DNA from: Agrostemma githago
Taxonomy: Eukaryota; Streptophyta; Magnoliopsida; Caryophyllales; Caryophyllaceae
DNA: 64,000 nucleotides
Assembly: GCA_958450325.1 (NCBI GenBank)
Contig: OY288259.1
Location: 60,166,987 to 60,230,986 of the forward strand
Direction: 5' to 3'
Shown: positions 47,223 through 59,599 of the stretch, piece by piece
Layout: the number at the start of each line of letters is the position of its first letter
Numbering within the stretch: position 1 is the first letter of the stretch
Notes under the pieces: generated by a model
Seen by the model: only the letters and a program-made list of their open reading frames with translations
The model's database searches: none
Told to the model about the DNA's origin: nothing
Translations under genes and position numbers: made by a program

Positions 47223-47227
47223 CCCGC
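47155..47227 (-). tRNA. tRNA-Phe (GAA)
   Basis: 73 nt on the minus strand, starting GCGGGGATAGCTCAGTTGGG with the anticodon loop CTGAAGA and T arm GTTCGATCC, ending CACCGC plus discriminator A. All stems pair. A T run follows in the minus direction (47139-47145) as a Pol III terminator. No intron. Confidence 0.97.
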
Positions 47228-47529
47228 TAATTGGTAAATTTTGAAGCATCAATATACAAAATTCATATACTTGTTACGATTGGCTAAAACATTGTTACGG
47301 TGAATTTACGATTGTTACGATTGGCTAAAACATGGCACACGAAAGTGCGAGCAAGATTAATTATAAAGACTTGTAATTTTATCCAAAATCTCTATGACTA
47401 TTTTACGGTGAATTTATCGTAGGTAAGAAATTTAAGGAATTGCTTATGTTAGTAGCGAGGGTTTTTCATTTTGGTCACGTGGGATAAACAGTTGTCTATA
47501 TAAAACTATTAGCGTTGGGCATCATTGAA

Positions 47530-47611
47530 GTCGATATGTCCGAGTGGTTAAGGAGACAGACTTGAAATCTGTTGGGCTTCGCCCGCGCAGGTTCGAACCC
47601 TGCTGCCGACG
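47530..47611 (+). tRNA. tRNA-Ser (UGA)
   Basis: 82 nt with a long variable arm (GGGCTTCGCCC), anticodon loop CTTGAAA (UGA) and T arm GGTTCGAACCC, followed directly by a TTTTT terminator. The acceptor stem GTCGATA / TGCCGAC leaves an A-C mismatch at the fifth pair. The anticodon, D and T arms are intact, so function is likely but not certain. Confidence 0.92.
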
Positions 47612-47861
47612 TTTTTGTGGTATTTTTTTTGGGTATTTTCATTTTCCCCTTTAAAAAAATCAAATTTAAAATCAATTAGCAATAAAAGGGTAAATTTGAA
47701 TATAATTAGTACTCGTAATTAGTTGGCCTTACAAAGTGACATTATATCGTAGACTGCCTTGGAGAATACTCCGAAAATATTTCTAAATATATTTTAGAGT
47801 GTTACGATACTCATACTAAGCTACTTGCTTTATCTATTTCTTCAAGGGACAAGATTCACAT

Positions 47862-48599
47862 TCATATTCGGAAGCATGGAAAACAACCACCATTCATTAT
47901 CGGATCCACTTGATCATCATCGGTAGATTTTTGTTCAGGCGGTCCGAGACTTATAATTGGATTTTCTTCAGGAGTAGGCAACGAAACCGGAGGTGAACCG
48001 GCATTATTACTCACTTGAGTAGAAACTCCTCCTCCAAAAGCGGCCTCGTTAACTGACGGCAGAGGACGACCACTATCATCATTATTCAAAAGCTCCTCTA
48101 TCAATGGCGCCCTCCCATAGTTACGGCTTGTAAAATCGTCTACTAATTCTTTGGATGTAAACGACGAAATTTCTCTTCTACTTGGAAATGATTCAGGTAT
48201 GTGCTGTTCAAATGGTGCAAAATTGTCGCTGGGTGGTGTTTCGCGTGCCCTTTTTTGGGTTGAAAACGAAGTTGTAGACCCGCGAGCTTGTGCAGGATCT
48301 GTATGATCACCTACATCAGCATAATGTGGAATGTTTGCCTGAATAAATACAATAGAGGAAGAACACAGTCAGAATATCGCGCTAGAATATGATTATTCGA
48401 ATGAGAAACAGGACATTTGATTTAATTTACGTACTTTTCTTTTATGTCGAGGCACATTGTCGTCTTTGTTCCCTTCATCAGGCTCGTTTTCTGTAATAAT
48501 TTCAAGCTCGTCAACATTCTTGATTTTAGGTACAGGGACAACATCCTCAGAGTCGAGATGCGCTTTGATGACATTATCATCACCATTACGATCATCCAT
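47862..48599 (-). CDS. Uncharacterised acidic two-exon protein
   Basis: Two exons on the minus strand: 48599-48435 (GTACGT donor after RHKRK) and 48338-47862 (TTATTCAG acceptor), phase 0, 213 residues. I do not recognise the family. The N-terminus is acidic (MDDRNGDDNVIKAHLDSEDV) and ends in a basic patch PRHKRK. The middle is Ser/Thr/Pro-rich and looks disordered. It ends NGGCFPCFRI, with a CxxC near the C-terminus. No signal peptide or membrane segment. It lies 250 bp from the tRNA-Ser gene; its upstream region holds a tandem 163-bp duplication. The clean splice consensus and the frame kept across both exons support a real gene; expression evidence is needed to exclude a transposon-carried fragment. 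Confidence 0.6.
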
Positions 48600-48867
48600 T
48601 TTGGGGACTAGCTAGCTCGGATCCTTACTATACTATTATTTCAGATACTGAACGTGACTAGTAGAGACTATGAACCGATTCAATATGTTAATAATGTAGC
48701 AAATGTGATTAAAAACTGCTTGCAATTTCTAAGTTGTAGGGAGTAGTAACATATTATGCTCTTTTTTATGTGAAAATTGGATGTGATTATATTATTTTTG
48801 TGGAACTAACACATATGGAAGGAGAAGTAACATGGGGTGGGGATTTTATAGTGGGTTGAGTACGTAC

Positions 48868-49192
48868 AACGCGCATAAGACGCGTTATCTACTGCTTGGA
48901 ATAGCAAAAACAACACTTGCAAAGTTGCAAAGAAATGCAATTACTTCTACTAATCAACCACTACTCAACAACATATATAGCTTTTTGCATTCCCAACCAA
49001 CAGGTTGAATATGGATCGTAATATTTAAATAACGCGCATAAGACGCGTTATCTACTGCTTGGAATAGCAAAAACAACACTTTCAAAGTTGCAATGCAATT
49101 ACCTACTACTCCGTAATCAACTATTCTCACTGAACATAGTTTTTTGCATTTCCAATCAACAGGTTGAATATGGATCGTAATATTTAAATTCG
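48868..49192. repeat. 163-bp tandem duplication upstream of the unknown gene
   Basis: Two direct copies starting at 48868 and 49031. Each opens with the near-palindrome AACGCGCATAAGACGCGTT and ends with GAATATGGATCGTAATATTT. It lies about 270-590 bp upstream of the ATG at 48599. Confidence 0.9.
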
Positions 49193-49527
49193 TTGAAACT
49201 TTGGACAAATAATGTAAAGCTAAAATGACCACAAGCTTATTTTTGTGTGGAGTATATTTTTGGTCGAGTATACAAAAATAAACTCATTTTGAAACCGAAT
49301 ACTCGTATGTCTAAGCCTAGTGCTAGATACTGTCCCAGGTTTGAATCTTCGTTCCTTTGTTATAATGTGACTAAGTGCACAATTTGTTAAAAAAATAAAT
49401 CCCCTTAAATAATTAAATTTACAAATGTCTTGTATCATTAAAATAGAAACAAAGGAAGATTCCCTTTGAGCAAACTTTTGTCACGTAAGTCAAAGTCACT
49501 TTCCTATCGGCGCTTTGTCATGTCTCA

Positions 49528-50174
49528 GGCCTCGTTTGGTTGCCCACCTACTTCCCGGGAATTGCAACATCCCATGAATTGCATTCCTGGGGAGTTGTTT
49601 GGTTACCCAAAAGTACAAAAATGGGGAACTCAAAATTACCCCGTCAGTTCCAATTCCTGCATGATGCGGGAAGTTACTCACCGATCCACCCTCGGTGAGT
49701 TGCACTTCCCACATCCCAATTCCTTCAAATGACTTTTTTACCCTCTATACTCATCTATTTCTCACTTTATAATCCTAATTTCTCATTCAATAATTCTCCA
49801 TATAAATTAGTTTTTTCGATCTTGTTATATAATATATTTTTTTGTCATTCTTTTTTTTTTTTTTATGTATTTTGATTACGACTGCATATTATAGGGAAAA
49901 CAATTTTAGATATTTTATAAGTTGCTGAAAAAAAAAATCATAAGTTTTTATACCCTTAATTAATAAAGGGCATAATAGTCATTGTAATCAAAATCATGGG
50001 AATTAGCTCGAGTTAACCAAACAAGATGCAGCAATTCAATTCCCGGGAAGTGCGAATTCCAGAATGTCAACCAAACAAATATTGCAAATTCCCGGGAAGT
50101 TGATGTGGGAAATAACTTCCTGGTAATTGCAACTTTCTCCAGGAAATAAGTTTCCGGATGAACCAAACGAGGCC
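49528..50174. mobile_element. Tourist/Harbinger-like element
   Basis: 647 bp with ends GGCCTCGTTTGGTTG and, reversed, GGCCTCGTTTGGTTC, flanked by TCA (49525-49527, 50175-50177). Inside, CCCGGGAATT and AATTCCCGGGAAG text is mirrored, so the inverted arms are long. TNA duplications fit PIF/Harbinger. Confidence 0.75.
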
Positions 50175-50717
50175 TCAGATTCAATCCCCTCCAGGCTCCA
50201 ATATAATGCAATTAAATATACGTTTTGTTAGACAAATAAATACTCGTAGTTCATTACAAAATTATTACGGAGTAAGTACATTCAAATTTTCATGATTTGA
50301 ATCGACCACGAGTATATATATTACTCTGTAAGATTGTTATTAGCTAATAAAAATGCAATTGTGAAAGAAAATTATGCAAATCACCACCCATCAGTTGTAT
50401 ACTACAGTATGAGGGCCAATTCAACGAGTGAGCTAACACATCAATACATCATCACTCTAGTCCCTTTGACAAGGCACACAAAATCAATGTAAAATGACCA
50501 ACCACACGCACAGCAAAAGTGTAATTGAACCCTACTGCCAATGCCAATAATCTACGAGTACCTTACTTTTCCAGTAACTCTCACGTGAGACCGTCTCACG
50601 ATAATTTTATCGTGAGATCTCTCACATGGGTACATAGGGGTGGTTACAAATTTAGTAACCACCTCTTATAACGATCTCATACAAGTTTTTGTATTACTTT
50701 TCTGCCTTCATTGTAAA

Positions 50718-51572
50718 CTAGTTTTGACTCGTGCAAATTGCACGACTGACGTAAAAAAGATAAATAAAGTGATTTTTGGTTTAAAAACTTTGATTAGATT
50801 CTTATTTTTTTAATTTTACGACATTGCGATACTTTACGTTACCAAACTTAGATACTCCTATTAGTTATAAAGATTTTCTTTATTTCAATATGTATATTGA
50901 TTTTTTTTTGTCGTATCCATGTCCTAAAAATTTGGAGCATCGTATCACGTGTAGGATACGTCTTCGTATCTGTGTCCATGTTAGTGTTACCTAGACGAAA
51001 ACAAAGTCAGTGACATGATTTTCTAAGATGTTTAGCTATGAAGAATACAATCTTTCGCAATCCCAATTAAACAATTGTGTACAAACTACAAACGGACTAA
51101 TTTACAAATCTTTTAGCATTATCTCGAAAACTTAAATAAAATTTGTTTATTACTGATGAACTTTAATTTTAATTTTAACATAAACAAATACTCCAAATGT
51201 AACTTAAGAAGTTGTAAAATAATTGATTACGCGTAAGTTTTAAGAATAATTATAAAAATAAAAATTATAATAAAAACTTTTAACCAATAAACACTATCAA
51301 AAGAGGGTTAAACGTCAATTATAAAGTCTTAATTCTTCCAAGCAAACCCCATGTTGGAACATAATACATCGATTAACAAAATGGAAAACAGAGTAGTGGA
51401 ACAAATAACCATTATTCATCACAATTATATTCATGATTGCTCATTTTGGTCACTCTTAAATTCATGCACCATGAATAACAATAACAATAACAAAAAAAAC
51501 AATAACAACAACAACAATAATAATAAATTATTATATAATAAATTATTATTATCAAGTAGTATTAGTAATCAA

Positions 51573-51629
<57 letters not shown>

Positions 51630-52534
51630 TGTTTTTCAGTTCATTTAGTGCAGACACATCCAATTCAATTCAGTTGACACACATTTAGGTCAATCACTAC
51701 AATTCACTTCACTACAAACCAATTCAGTTCAAACATATTCAATTTTGCTTAATCAGAAAGAAGAGGCCTAAAACTTCCTTCAACTTTTGAGAAAAGGGCA
51801 TCCAATTATGAAACAAAATAAATCTCAAACATGAATGTCAGATGATATTATGCTTTAGTACTGATAAGAGAAGTCATAGTAACTATAACTACAATAGAAA
51901 TTAACCTTATTCTTGACTGATGGATGGATTGATTAGATAGATTATCATTTCTTTTTCTCAGCATCTCCGGACTCCGGCAGACCTCATCTTCCTGAGAACG
52001 CTCGACATGTACTCTCTCTTTCGATTTGACCTCTTCTGAGTTCCTTCTTGGTGACAATATGACCCTTGTTCAGGCCATCAAAAAGACCAGTGTTTGGCTG
52101 TTTTGGTGCCATTACCCGAGGTTGGAGAAAGTGAGTAATTGCGAATGAACAAAGGAATGAAAAACAAAAAAAAAAACAAAAAAAGAAAAAGAAGAATTTG
52201 GCCGATAGATATGATCTATTTTTGTGTGTAAACATCAATCAAATTAAAATATTAAAATATGGAGCGATAAGCCAATAATAAAGGATAGTGGTTTGCGGTT
52301 GGTAAACTGCTAGTGAACCGTCAAATGTGGGAAGTAGTCGACAGTTTGGAGAACATGGACTTAACTTCTGTAATTTTTTGACAGTTTTTTTTTAAGGTTA
52401 CGGTTATTTGGAAATTTCATTAGTTTTATAGTGCCACCTCATCCGACACATAAGATCCATGTCATCATTTTATTAATAGTCCTACGTGGCGCAATGTGAG
52501 ACTTCTAAATGTTGTTGTTTTGTATAATAGAGGA
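50718..52534 (-). mobile_element. Helitron carrying a ribosomal protein gene fragment
   Basis: Proposed minus-strand element. The 3' end has hairpin CGTGCAATTTGCACG, then AGTCAAAACTAG before T (terminus at 50718). The 5' end is A|TCCTCTATTATACAAAAC, followed by a GCCACGTAGG block also typical of Helitrons. It includes an (ATT)n tract (51564-51629) and the L36 pseudogene. The 3' end is convincing; the 5' end is less sure. Confidence 0.6.
51945..52112 (-). pseudogene. 60S ribosomal protein L36 pseudogene, internally deleted
   Basis: The minus-strand ATG at 52112 opens MAPKQPNTGLFDGLNKGHIV then TKKEL, the L36 N-terminus. About 60-70 residues of the core are then missing. Sequence resumes in another frame with MSSVLRKMRSAG, a short disrupted stretch, and GDAEKKK stop, the L36 C-terminus. 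The joined frame is broken, so it is non-functional. There is no poly(A) tail directly after the stop, which argues against simple retroposition. Confidence 0.88.
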
Positions 52535-52753
52535 TCGGAGTAAAAGGCTACAAGTCTACAAGAATATATTGAATATTGGATTACACAATATCGTGACCTA
52601 TAAACTAAGCTAGATTATGAACAGTTAGTTTTATTTAGAGATCTAGGAATGTACTCGTAATTAAGAGAACGATAATTTTATGTTGCAACGAGGGACAAAG
52701 TTAGGTTCGATAAGGATGAAATCTCTATTTTACTTCATATTTATGATCATATA

Positions 52754-52960
52754 CTCCCTCCGAGTTTCTAACATTGCCCCATTTTCCTTTTTGAGCTGAG
52801 TTCAATCTTTTACCCACTTTCCATTTTAGGTCATAAATGTGTGGTCCACATTCATCCACCCATTTATCTCTCTTCCTTCTTCTTTTTTTAATCACTCATT
52901 TTTCCTTCCTTATTTTCCACCCAAAAAAGAAACGGGGCAATCATAGGAACTCGGAGGGAG
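52754..52960. mobile_element. Stowaway-type MITE (family C)
   Basis: 207 bp between TA dinucleotides (52752-52753, 52961-52962). Ends are CTCCCTCCGAGTTTCTAA and, reversed, CTCCCTCCGAGTTCCTAT. Related to 39703-39905. Confidence 0.88.
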
Positions 52961-53431
52961 TATTACTTACGAGTATTTTTTTTTAGCAAAGTTACGTTAC
53001 ACGGATTACTTATTTTGTATAAAATTTTGCTAGAAAGTTCGGCCGACCTATGATCTGGTACATCTGTACATAACTCCATCAAGTCGAGGACCTTTTTTTT
53101 TTTTTTTTAAAAAAAAAAAAATCTTACTATCCCTTATCAATTATTTATATTAAAATAATATCATTTAGAAAGTGCTCTCATTGATGATTCTCAACCTTAA
53201 ACGTTCCAATATTGCAAATATTTTAAGAATAAAATAGTGTGGAGTACAACTTCCTTGTATAACTTTTAACTATGTCAAAAAACACAAAAAAATCGTCTCA
53301 ATAAATAAATAAATTGATGCAGAGAAATATAATTAAATGTAATGTTAAACGTAACTTACTTTATAAAATGAAATGAATAAAATATTGTTAGACATTAAAT
53401 ATGAATTACCGTTTTTAAATGCTATGTCGCA

Positions 53432-54903
53432 TCTATATATAAAGTTAAAAGGCTTCCATCAACATTAAATTTTTTGCCACGTGGCGTCATAATGACATGA
53501 TTTGTTAAAATTTCAATTTATTTAATTTATAAAATTATAATTTTTTTCATAAAAAAAAAATTCATTTGTCTTCATTATTTGGTCTATTAAATTTTTATTT
53601 TATAAATTTCATTTGTCTTTATTATTATTCATCAAAATCTTTTCATTTGCGTTTATTAAATACGTAACATATTATTAAGTTGATTGTTTTTCAATTTTTT
53701 TTATCAAAAAATTTAAAATTTTCATTTTCCTTTGTTTAAATAACAGAGTATTATTAAATGGTTTTCTAGATTTTAATTTTGTTAATTAAATTATTAGTCT
53801 ATCTACATAGGAGTATCTAATTAAAATGGTACTTTAGCATTTAAGTTTTTACCACATGGCATATTTATTAAAAAAATTCCTTAAATTTTGTAATTTATAA
53901 AAAATTATTTAATAAATTTTTTATTGTTAAACTTATATTTTTTTTTTTACAAAATTTTCATTTACCTTTATTTTAGAATTTATTCATAATTAATTAAATA
54001 AATTATTAATTGTTTGCTGGAAAACTTTTCATCTGCCTTTATGATTAATTTTAATTAATTAAATTATTAATTATTCATCAAAAAATTATTTATTATACTT
54101 TATTAAAACAATATTTTGTTAAATGGTTTATTAAAAATATTAAAACTTATCAACTTATTAAATTTTTTTTGTCTAAAACATTTCGTTTGCCATTTGTAAA
54201 AATTACATTATTACAACAAAAAATTACATGGCTTATTTAAAAAAATTACTATGTTTTCGATTTAATCGTTGACATGTTGACATGGCTTATTTATACTCCT
54301 TATTAAACAGTACTTCCATCGTCTTTTTATGTTCTATCCATTTGAATTATTTTATACCACCTAAATGAATATGTAATGGGTTAAAATTTATTTTTATTAA
54401 TTAATAATGAGTAATTACATTAAGTATCATTAACTTCTTAATATTATAACTGAAAAATTGGTGAATGAAGAGTCACATGTCAATAATATAAATCCATACA
54501 TAATTGGGACTTGCAAGAATTGCACAAATATTTTGAAAATCACATGTAAATTTTTTTATCTTATCAACACTATCTCCGCTTCTTTTCAGAAATTAATTTG
54601 TTGTATGTAGATTTTAATTATTTTTTTTTATTCTAATTTTATCCTTTGGTTTGTTATTATTCAAAGAGTATATATGCAATGTCAATCAACAAGTTTGCAA
54701 TTACTCAATTTTAAGGTATAATATCATGTTTTTATTCCGTTTTACTTCAATTATGTTTGTATAACATTTTTAGTAACCTTAAAGTTATTTACAAGAGTTA
54801 ACTTTTATTTAGGTGAAGAATTAAGTAATTACTAACATATGATTGTGAAAAAATGGCGCCATTTTGAATGTTCTTCAAAGTGACATACAATAGATTATAC
54901 TCC

Positions 54904-54958
<55 letters not shown>

Positions 54959-56442
54959 ACATCTATATATAAAGTTAAAAGACTTCCATCAACATTAAAT
55001 TTTTTGCCACGTGGCGTCATAATGACATGATTTGTTAAAATTTCAATTTATTTAATTTATAAAATTATAATTTTTTTCATAAAAAAAAAATTCATTTGTC
55101 TTCATTATTTGGTCTATTAAATTTTTATTTTATAAATTTCATTTGTCTTTATTATTATTCATCAAAATCTTTTCATTTGCGTTTATTAAATACGTAACAT
55201 ATTATTAAATTGATTGTTTTTCAATTTTTTTTATCAAAAAATTTAAAATTTTCATTTTCCTTTGTTTAAATAACAGAGTATTATTAAATGGTTTTCTAGA
55301 TTTTAATTTTGTTAAATAAATTATTAATCTATCTACATAGGAGTATCTAATTAAAATGGTACTTTAGCATTTAAGTTTTTATCACATGGCATATTTATTA
55401 AAAAAATTCCTTAAATTTTGTAATTTATAAAAAATTATTTAATAAATTTTTTATTGTTAAACTTATATTTTTTTTTTACAAAATTTTCATTTACCTTTAT
55501 TTTAGAATTTATTCATAATTAATTAAATAAATCATTAATTGTTTGCTGGAAAACTTTTCATCTGCCTTTATGATTAATTTTAATTAATTAAATTATTAAT
55601 TATTCATCAAAAAATTATTTATTATACTTTATTAAAACAATATTTTGTTAAATGATTTATTAAAAATATTAAAACTTATCAACTTATTAAATTTTTTTTT
55701 GTCTAAAACATTTCGTTTGCCATTTGTAAAAATTACATTATTACAAAAAAAAATTACATGGCTTATTTAAAAAAATTACTATGTTTTCGATTTAATCGTT
55801 GACATGTTGACATGTTGACATGGCTTATTTATACTCCTTATTAAACAGTACTTCCATCGTCTTTTTATGTTCTATCCATTTGAATTATTTTATACCACCT
55901 AAATGAATATGTAATGGGTTAAAATTTATTTTTATTAATTAATAATGAGTAATTACATTAAGTATCATTAACTTCTTAATATTATAACTGAAAAATTGGT
56001 GAATGAAGAGTCACATGTCAATAATATAAATACATACATAATTGGGACTTGCAAGAATTGCACAAATATTTTGAAAATCACATGTAAATTTTTTTTATCT
56101 TATCAACACTATCTCCGCTTCTTTTCAGAAATTAATTTGTTGTATGTAGATTTTAATTATTTTTTTTTATTCTAATTTTATCCTTTGGTTTGTTATTATT
56201 CAGAGAGTATATATGCAATGTCAATCAACAAGTTTGCAATTACTCAATTTTAAGGTATAATATCATGTTTTTATTCCGTTTTACTTCAATTATGTTTGTA
56301 TAACATTTTTAGTAACCTTAAAGTTATTTACAAGAGTTAACTTTTATTTAGATGAAGAATTAAGTAATTACTAACATGTGATTGTGAAAAAATGACGCCA
56401 TTTTGAATGTTCTTCAAAGTGACATACAATAGATTATACTCC

Positions 56443-56533
<91 letters not shown>

Positions 56534-58010
56534 TAAAAGGCTTCCATCAACATTAAATTTTTTGCCACGTGGCGTCATAATGACATGATTTGTTAAAATT
56601 TCAATTTATTTAATTTATAAAATTATAATTTTTTTCATAAAAAAAAAAATTCATTTGTCTTCATTATTTGGTCTATTAAATTTTTATTTTATAAATTTCA
56701 TTTGTCTTTATTATTATTCATCAAAATCTTTTCATTTGCGTTTATTAAATACGTAACATATTATTAAATTGATTGTTTTTCAATTTTTTTTATCAAAAAA
56801 TTTAAAATTTTCATTTTCCTTTGTTTAAATAACAGAGTATTATTAAATGGTTTTCTAGATTTTAATTTTGTTAAATAAATTATTAATCTATCTACATAGG
56901 AGTATCTAATTAAAATGGTACTTTAGCATTTAAGTTTTTATCACATGGCATATTTATTAAAAAAATTCCTTAAATTTTGTAATTTATAAAAAAATATTTT
57001 TATAAATTTTTTATTGTTAAACTTATATTTTTTTTTACAAAATTTTCATTTACCTTTATTTTAGAATTTATTCATAATTAATTAAATAAATCATTAATTG
57101 TTTGCTGGAAAACTTTTCATCTGCCTTTATGATTAATTTTAATTAATTAAATTATTAATTATTCATCAAAAAATTATTTATTACACTTTATTAAAACAAT
57201 ATTTTGTTAAATGGTTTATTAAAAAAATTAAAACTTATCAACTTATTAAATTTTATTTGTCTAAAACATTTCGTTTGCCATTTGTAAAAATTACATTATT
57301 ACAAAAAAAATAAAATTACATGGCTTATTTAAAAAAATTACTATGTTTTCGATTTAATCGTTGACATGTTGCATATTTATTAAAATTTATACTCCTTATT
57401 AAACAGTACTTCCTTTGTCTTTTTATGTTCTACCCATTTGAATTATTTTATACCACCTAAATGAATATGTAATGGGTTAAAATTTATTTTTAGTAATTAA
57501 TAATGAGTAATTACATTAAGTATCATTAACTTCTTAATATTATAACTGAAAAATTGGTGAATGAAGAGTCACATGTCAATAATATAAATACATACATAAT
57601 TGGGACTTGCAAGAATTGCACACATATTTAGAAAATCACATGTAAATTTGTTTATCTTATCAACACTATCTCCGCTTCTTTTCAGAAATTAATTTGTTGT
57701 ATGTAGATTTTAATTATTTTTTTTTATTCTAATTTTATCTTTTGGTTTGTTATTATTCAGAGAGTATATATGCAATGTCAATCAACAAGTTTGCAATTAC
57801 TCAATTTTAAGGTATAATATCATGTTTTTATTCCGTTTTACTTCAATTATGTTTGTATAACATTTTTAGTAACCTTAAAGTTATTTACAAGAGTTAACTT
57901 TTATTTAGGTGAAGAATTAAGTAATTACTAACATATGATTGAGAAAAAATGGCGCCATTTTGAATGTTCTTCAAAGTGACATACAATAGATTATATTCCG
58001 TATATATTTA
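53432..58010 (+). repeat. Three tandem copies of about 1.53 kb
   Basis: Copies begin at 53432, 54962 and about 56520. They are nearly identical by eye, with scattered substitutions and small indels. Copies 1 and 2 end in expanded (TA)n tracts (54906-54955, 56445-56528); copy 3 ends without one. Confidence 0.92.
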
Positions 58011-58610
58011 ACATTTGAATCCTAAACTAGGCGTTTATGAAAATAGGAAATGTCAACATAATAACAAATAAATAAAGTACGGAAAAGTATAAATTAAAAA
58101 GATAAAAGTTGAACAAATGAAACTTAAACAAACATCTGAATTTTCTAGGAATAAAGAATGATAGTTCATTCTTGATTTAAAAAAATTTAAATCATTTTAT
58201 TAGTTATGCAAATGGAAATATATTTTTTAATATCACCAAATAGACAATGAAATTATTTTAATATACGTAGTTTAACATAAACCTAAAAATAGTCCCGTGA
58301 TTTTCATTGGATTAGAAACCTAATGATTTTTTCATTTATGTGCTACAAAGTATAATATTCTTCCATTAACATTAAATTTTTTGCCACGTGGCGTCATAAT
58401 GACATGATTTGTTAATTTTTTTTGAACATTTCCTTCAATTTTGTAAGATACGAAGTATGAATTAACTACTTGATTTCTACGAATTTTGTAAGCTCACTCA
58501 TGACAACATTTTAGTTGAATTAGTTGACAGCACTTGGTCAGAATATATTAACAATACGATAAAAAAGTTAAAATAGATAATTCCGTGAATTTCACGGGTC
58601 ACATACCTAG
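53432..58610 (+). mobile_element. Helitron with triplicated 1.53-kb body
   Basis: Plus strand. The 5' end is A|TCTATATATAAAGTTAAAAG with TTGCCACGTGGCGTCATAAT close behind. The 3' end has hairpin CCGTGAATTTCACGG (58583-58597), then GTCACATACCTAG before T. The 5' region is repeated at 54962 and near 56520, and a short fragment recurs at 58352-58425. No Rep/helicase frame, so it is non-autonomous. Confidence 0.75.
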
Positions 58611-58668
58611 TTTAAATTTAAAAGAAATGTTGTGCAATCACGAGACTATCGCTAGTATGAAACAATAA

Positions 58669-59592
58669 GGGACCGTTTGGTTTATCAAAGGAAAAGGGAA
58701 TGAAATCAACAAAGGGAAACAGAAGGAAAGGAATGAGATTACCCCAGATTTAGATTGTCGTTTGGTTTCAATGAAAGGGAATGCATTACAACCGACCTTC
58801 AACCAAACCTTAACATTAACGGTGTATCATCGTAATATTTATACAATATATTTGAAATAAAAAAAAATTAAATTATAAAAATAATAAAAAATTAATTTTG
58901 GATAACTTTTATATCTTTTAATAATAAAATACTTGAGAAATAATATACTCCCTCCGTTTCTATGATTTCTTCCACCTTAAAAGTGGCACATTTCTTAAGA
59001 AAAACAATAAAATAAGTAAAAGTAGAGAGGGAGTAAAGTAAGTGGGCCACCTAGGTAAGAGAGAAGTGTGATAGAAAAAAAAGGAAAGTGGAAGAAATCA
59101 AAGAAATGGTTGAAAAAAAAAATGTGGAAGATATCAATGAAACAGAGAGAGTATTTTTTTTACAATTTTTTGATTATAAATATGATAAATATAATAATTT
59201 TTACAATACGATAAATTTTTAAAAAATATATTTTTTTCTTTTTAATTGATAAATCAAGGGATAAAAAATTATTTTATCCGAATCTGACTCATATTTAACC
59301 TGACCCGAAAGTGTGAAGTTGGTCGCAATGGTGGTTAGTGGACCTTGGTGGTGGTGGTGGTAGTGCTGGTTGGTGGACATTGGTGGTGGTAGTGGTGGTG
59401 GCGATGGTGATGATGGTGACCCGGTTGATTGGTGGGGGAAAGGGAATCCATTACCTTGGGGGGTGAGGGGTAAGAAGATAGAGGGGTTTGGGGAAAGAGA
59501 ATGATTGAATCGACAAAAACAAACATAAACAAAGAGAATCATTAACTTTGATTTCCTTACCCTTTCCTGAATACCTCAAACCAAACGGCCCC
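58669..59592. mobile_element. Harbinger-like element with nested MITE
   Basis: 924 bp flanked by TAA (58666-58668, 59593-59595). Ends are GGGACCGTTTGGTTT and, reversed, GGGGCCGTTTGGTTT. It contains a Stowaway element and a GGTGGT-rich minisatellite (about 59335-59425). Confidence 0.78.
58948..59151. mobile_element. Stowaway-like MITE nested in the Harbinger-like element
   Basis: 204 bp between TA dinucleotides (58946-58947, 59152-59153). Ends are CTCCCTCCGTTTCTATGA and, reversed, CTCTCTCTGTTTCATTGA. Confidence 0.75.
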
Positions 59593-59599
59593 TAATATA

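Noticed and set aside
51351..51677. 108-codon frame near 51.4 kb
   Set aside because: Mostly Asn and Ile runs encoded by an (AAT)n/(ATT)n microsatellite.
59219..59542. 107-codon Pro/His-rich frame
   Set aside because: Produced by the GGTGGT minisatellite inside the Harbinger-like element.
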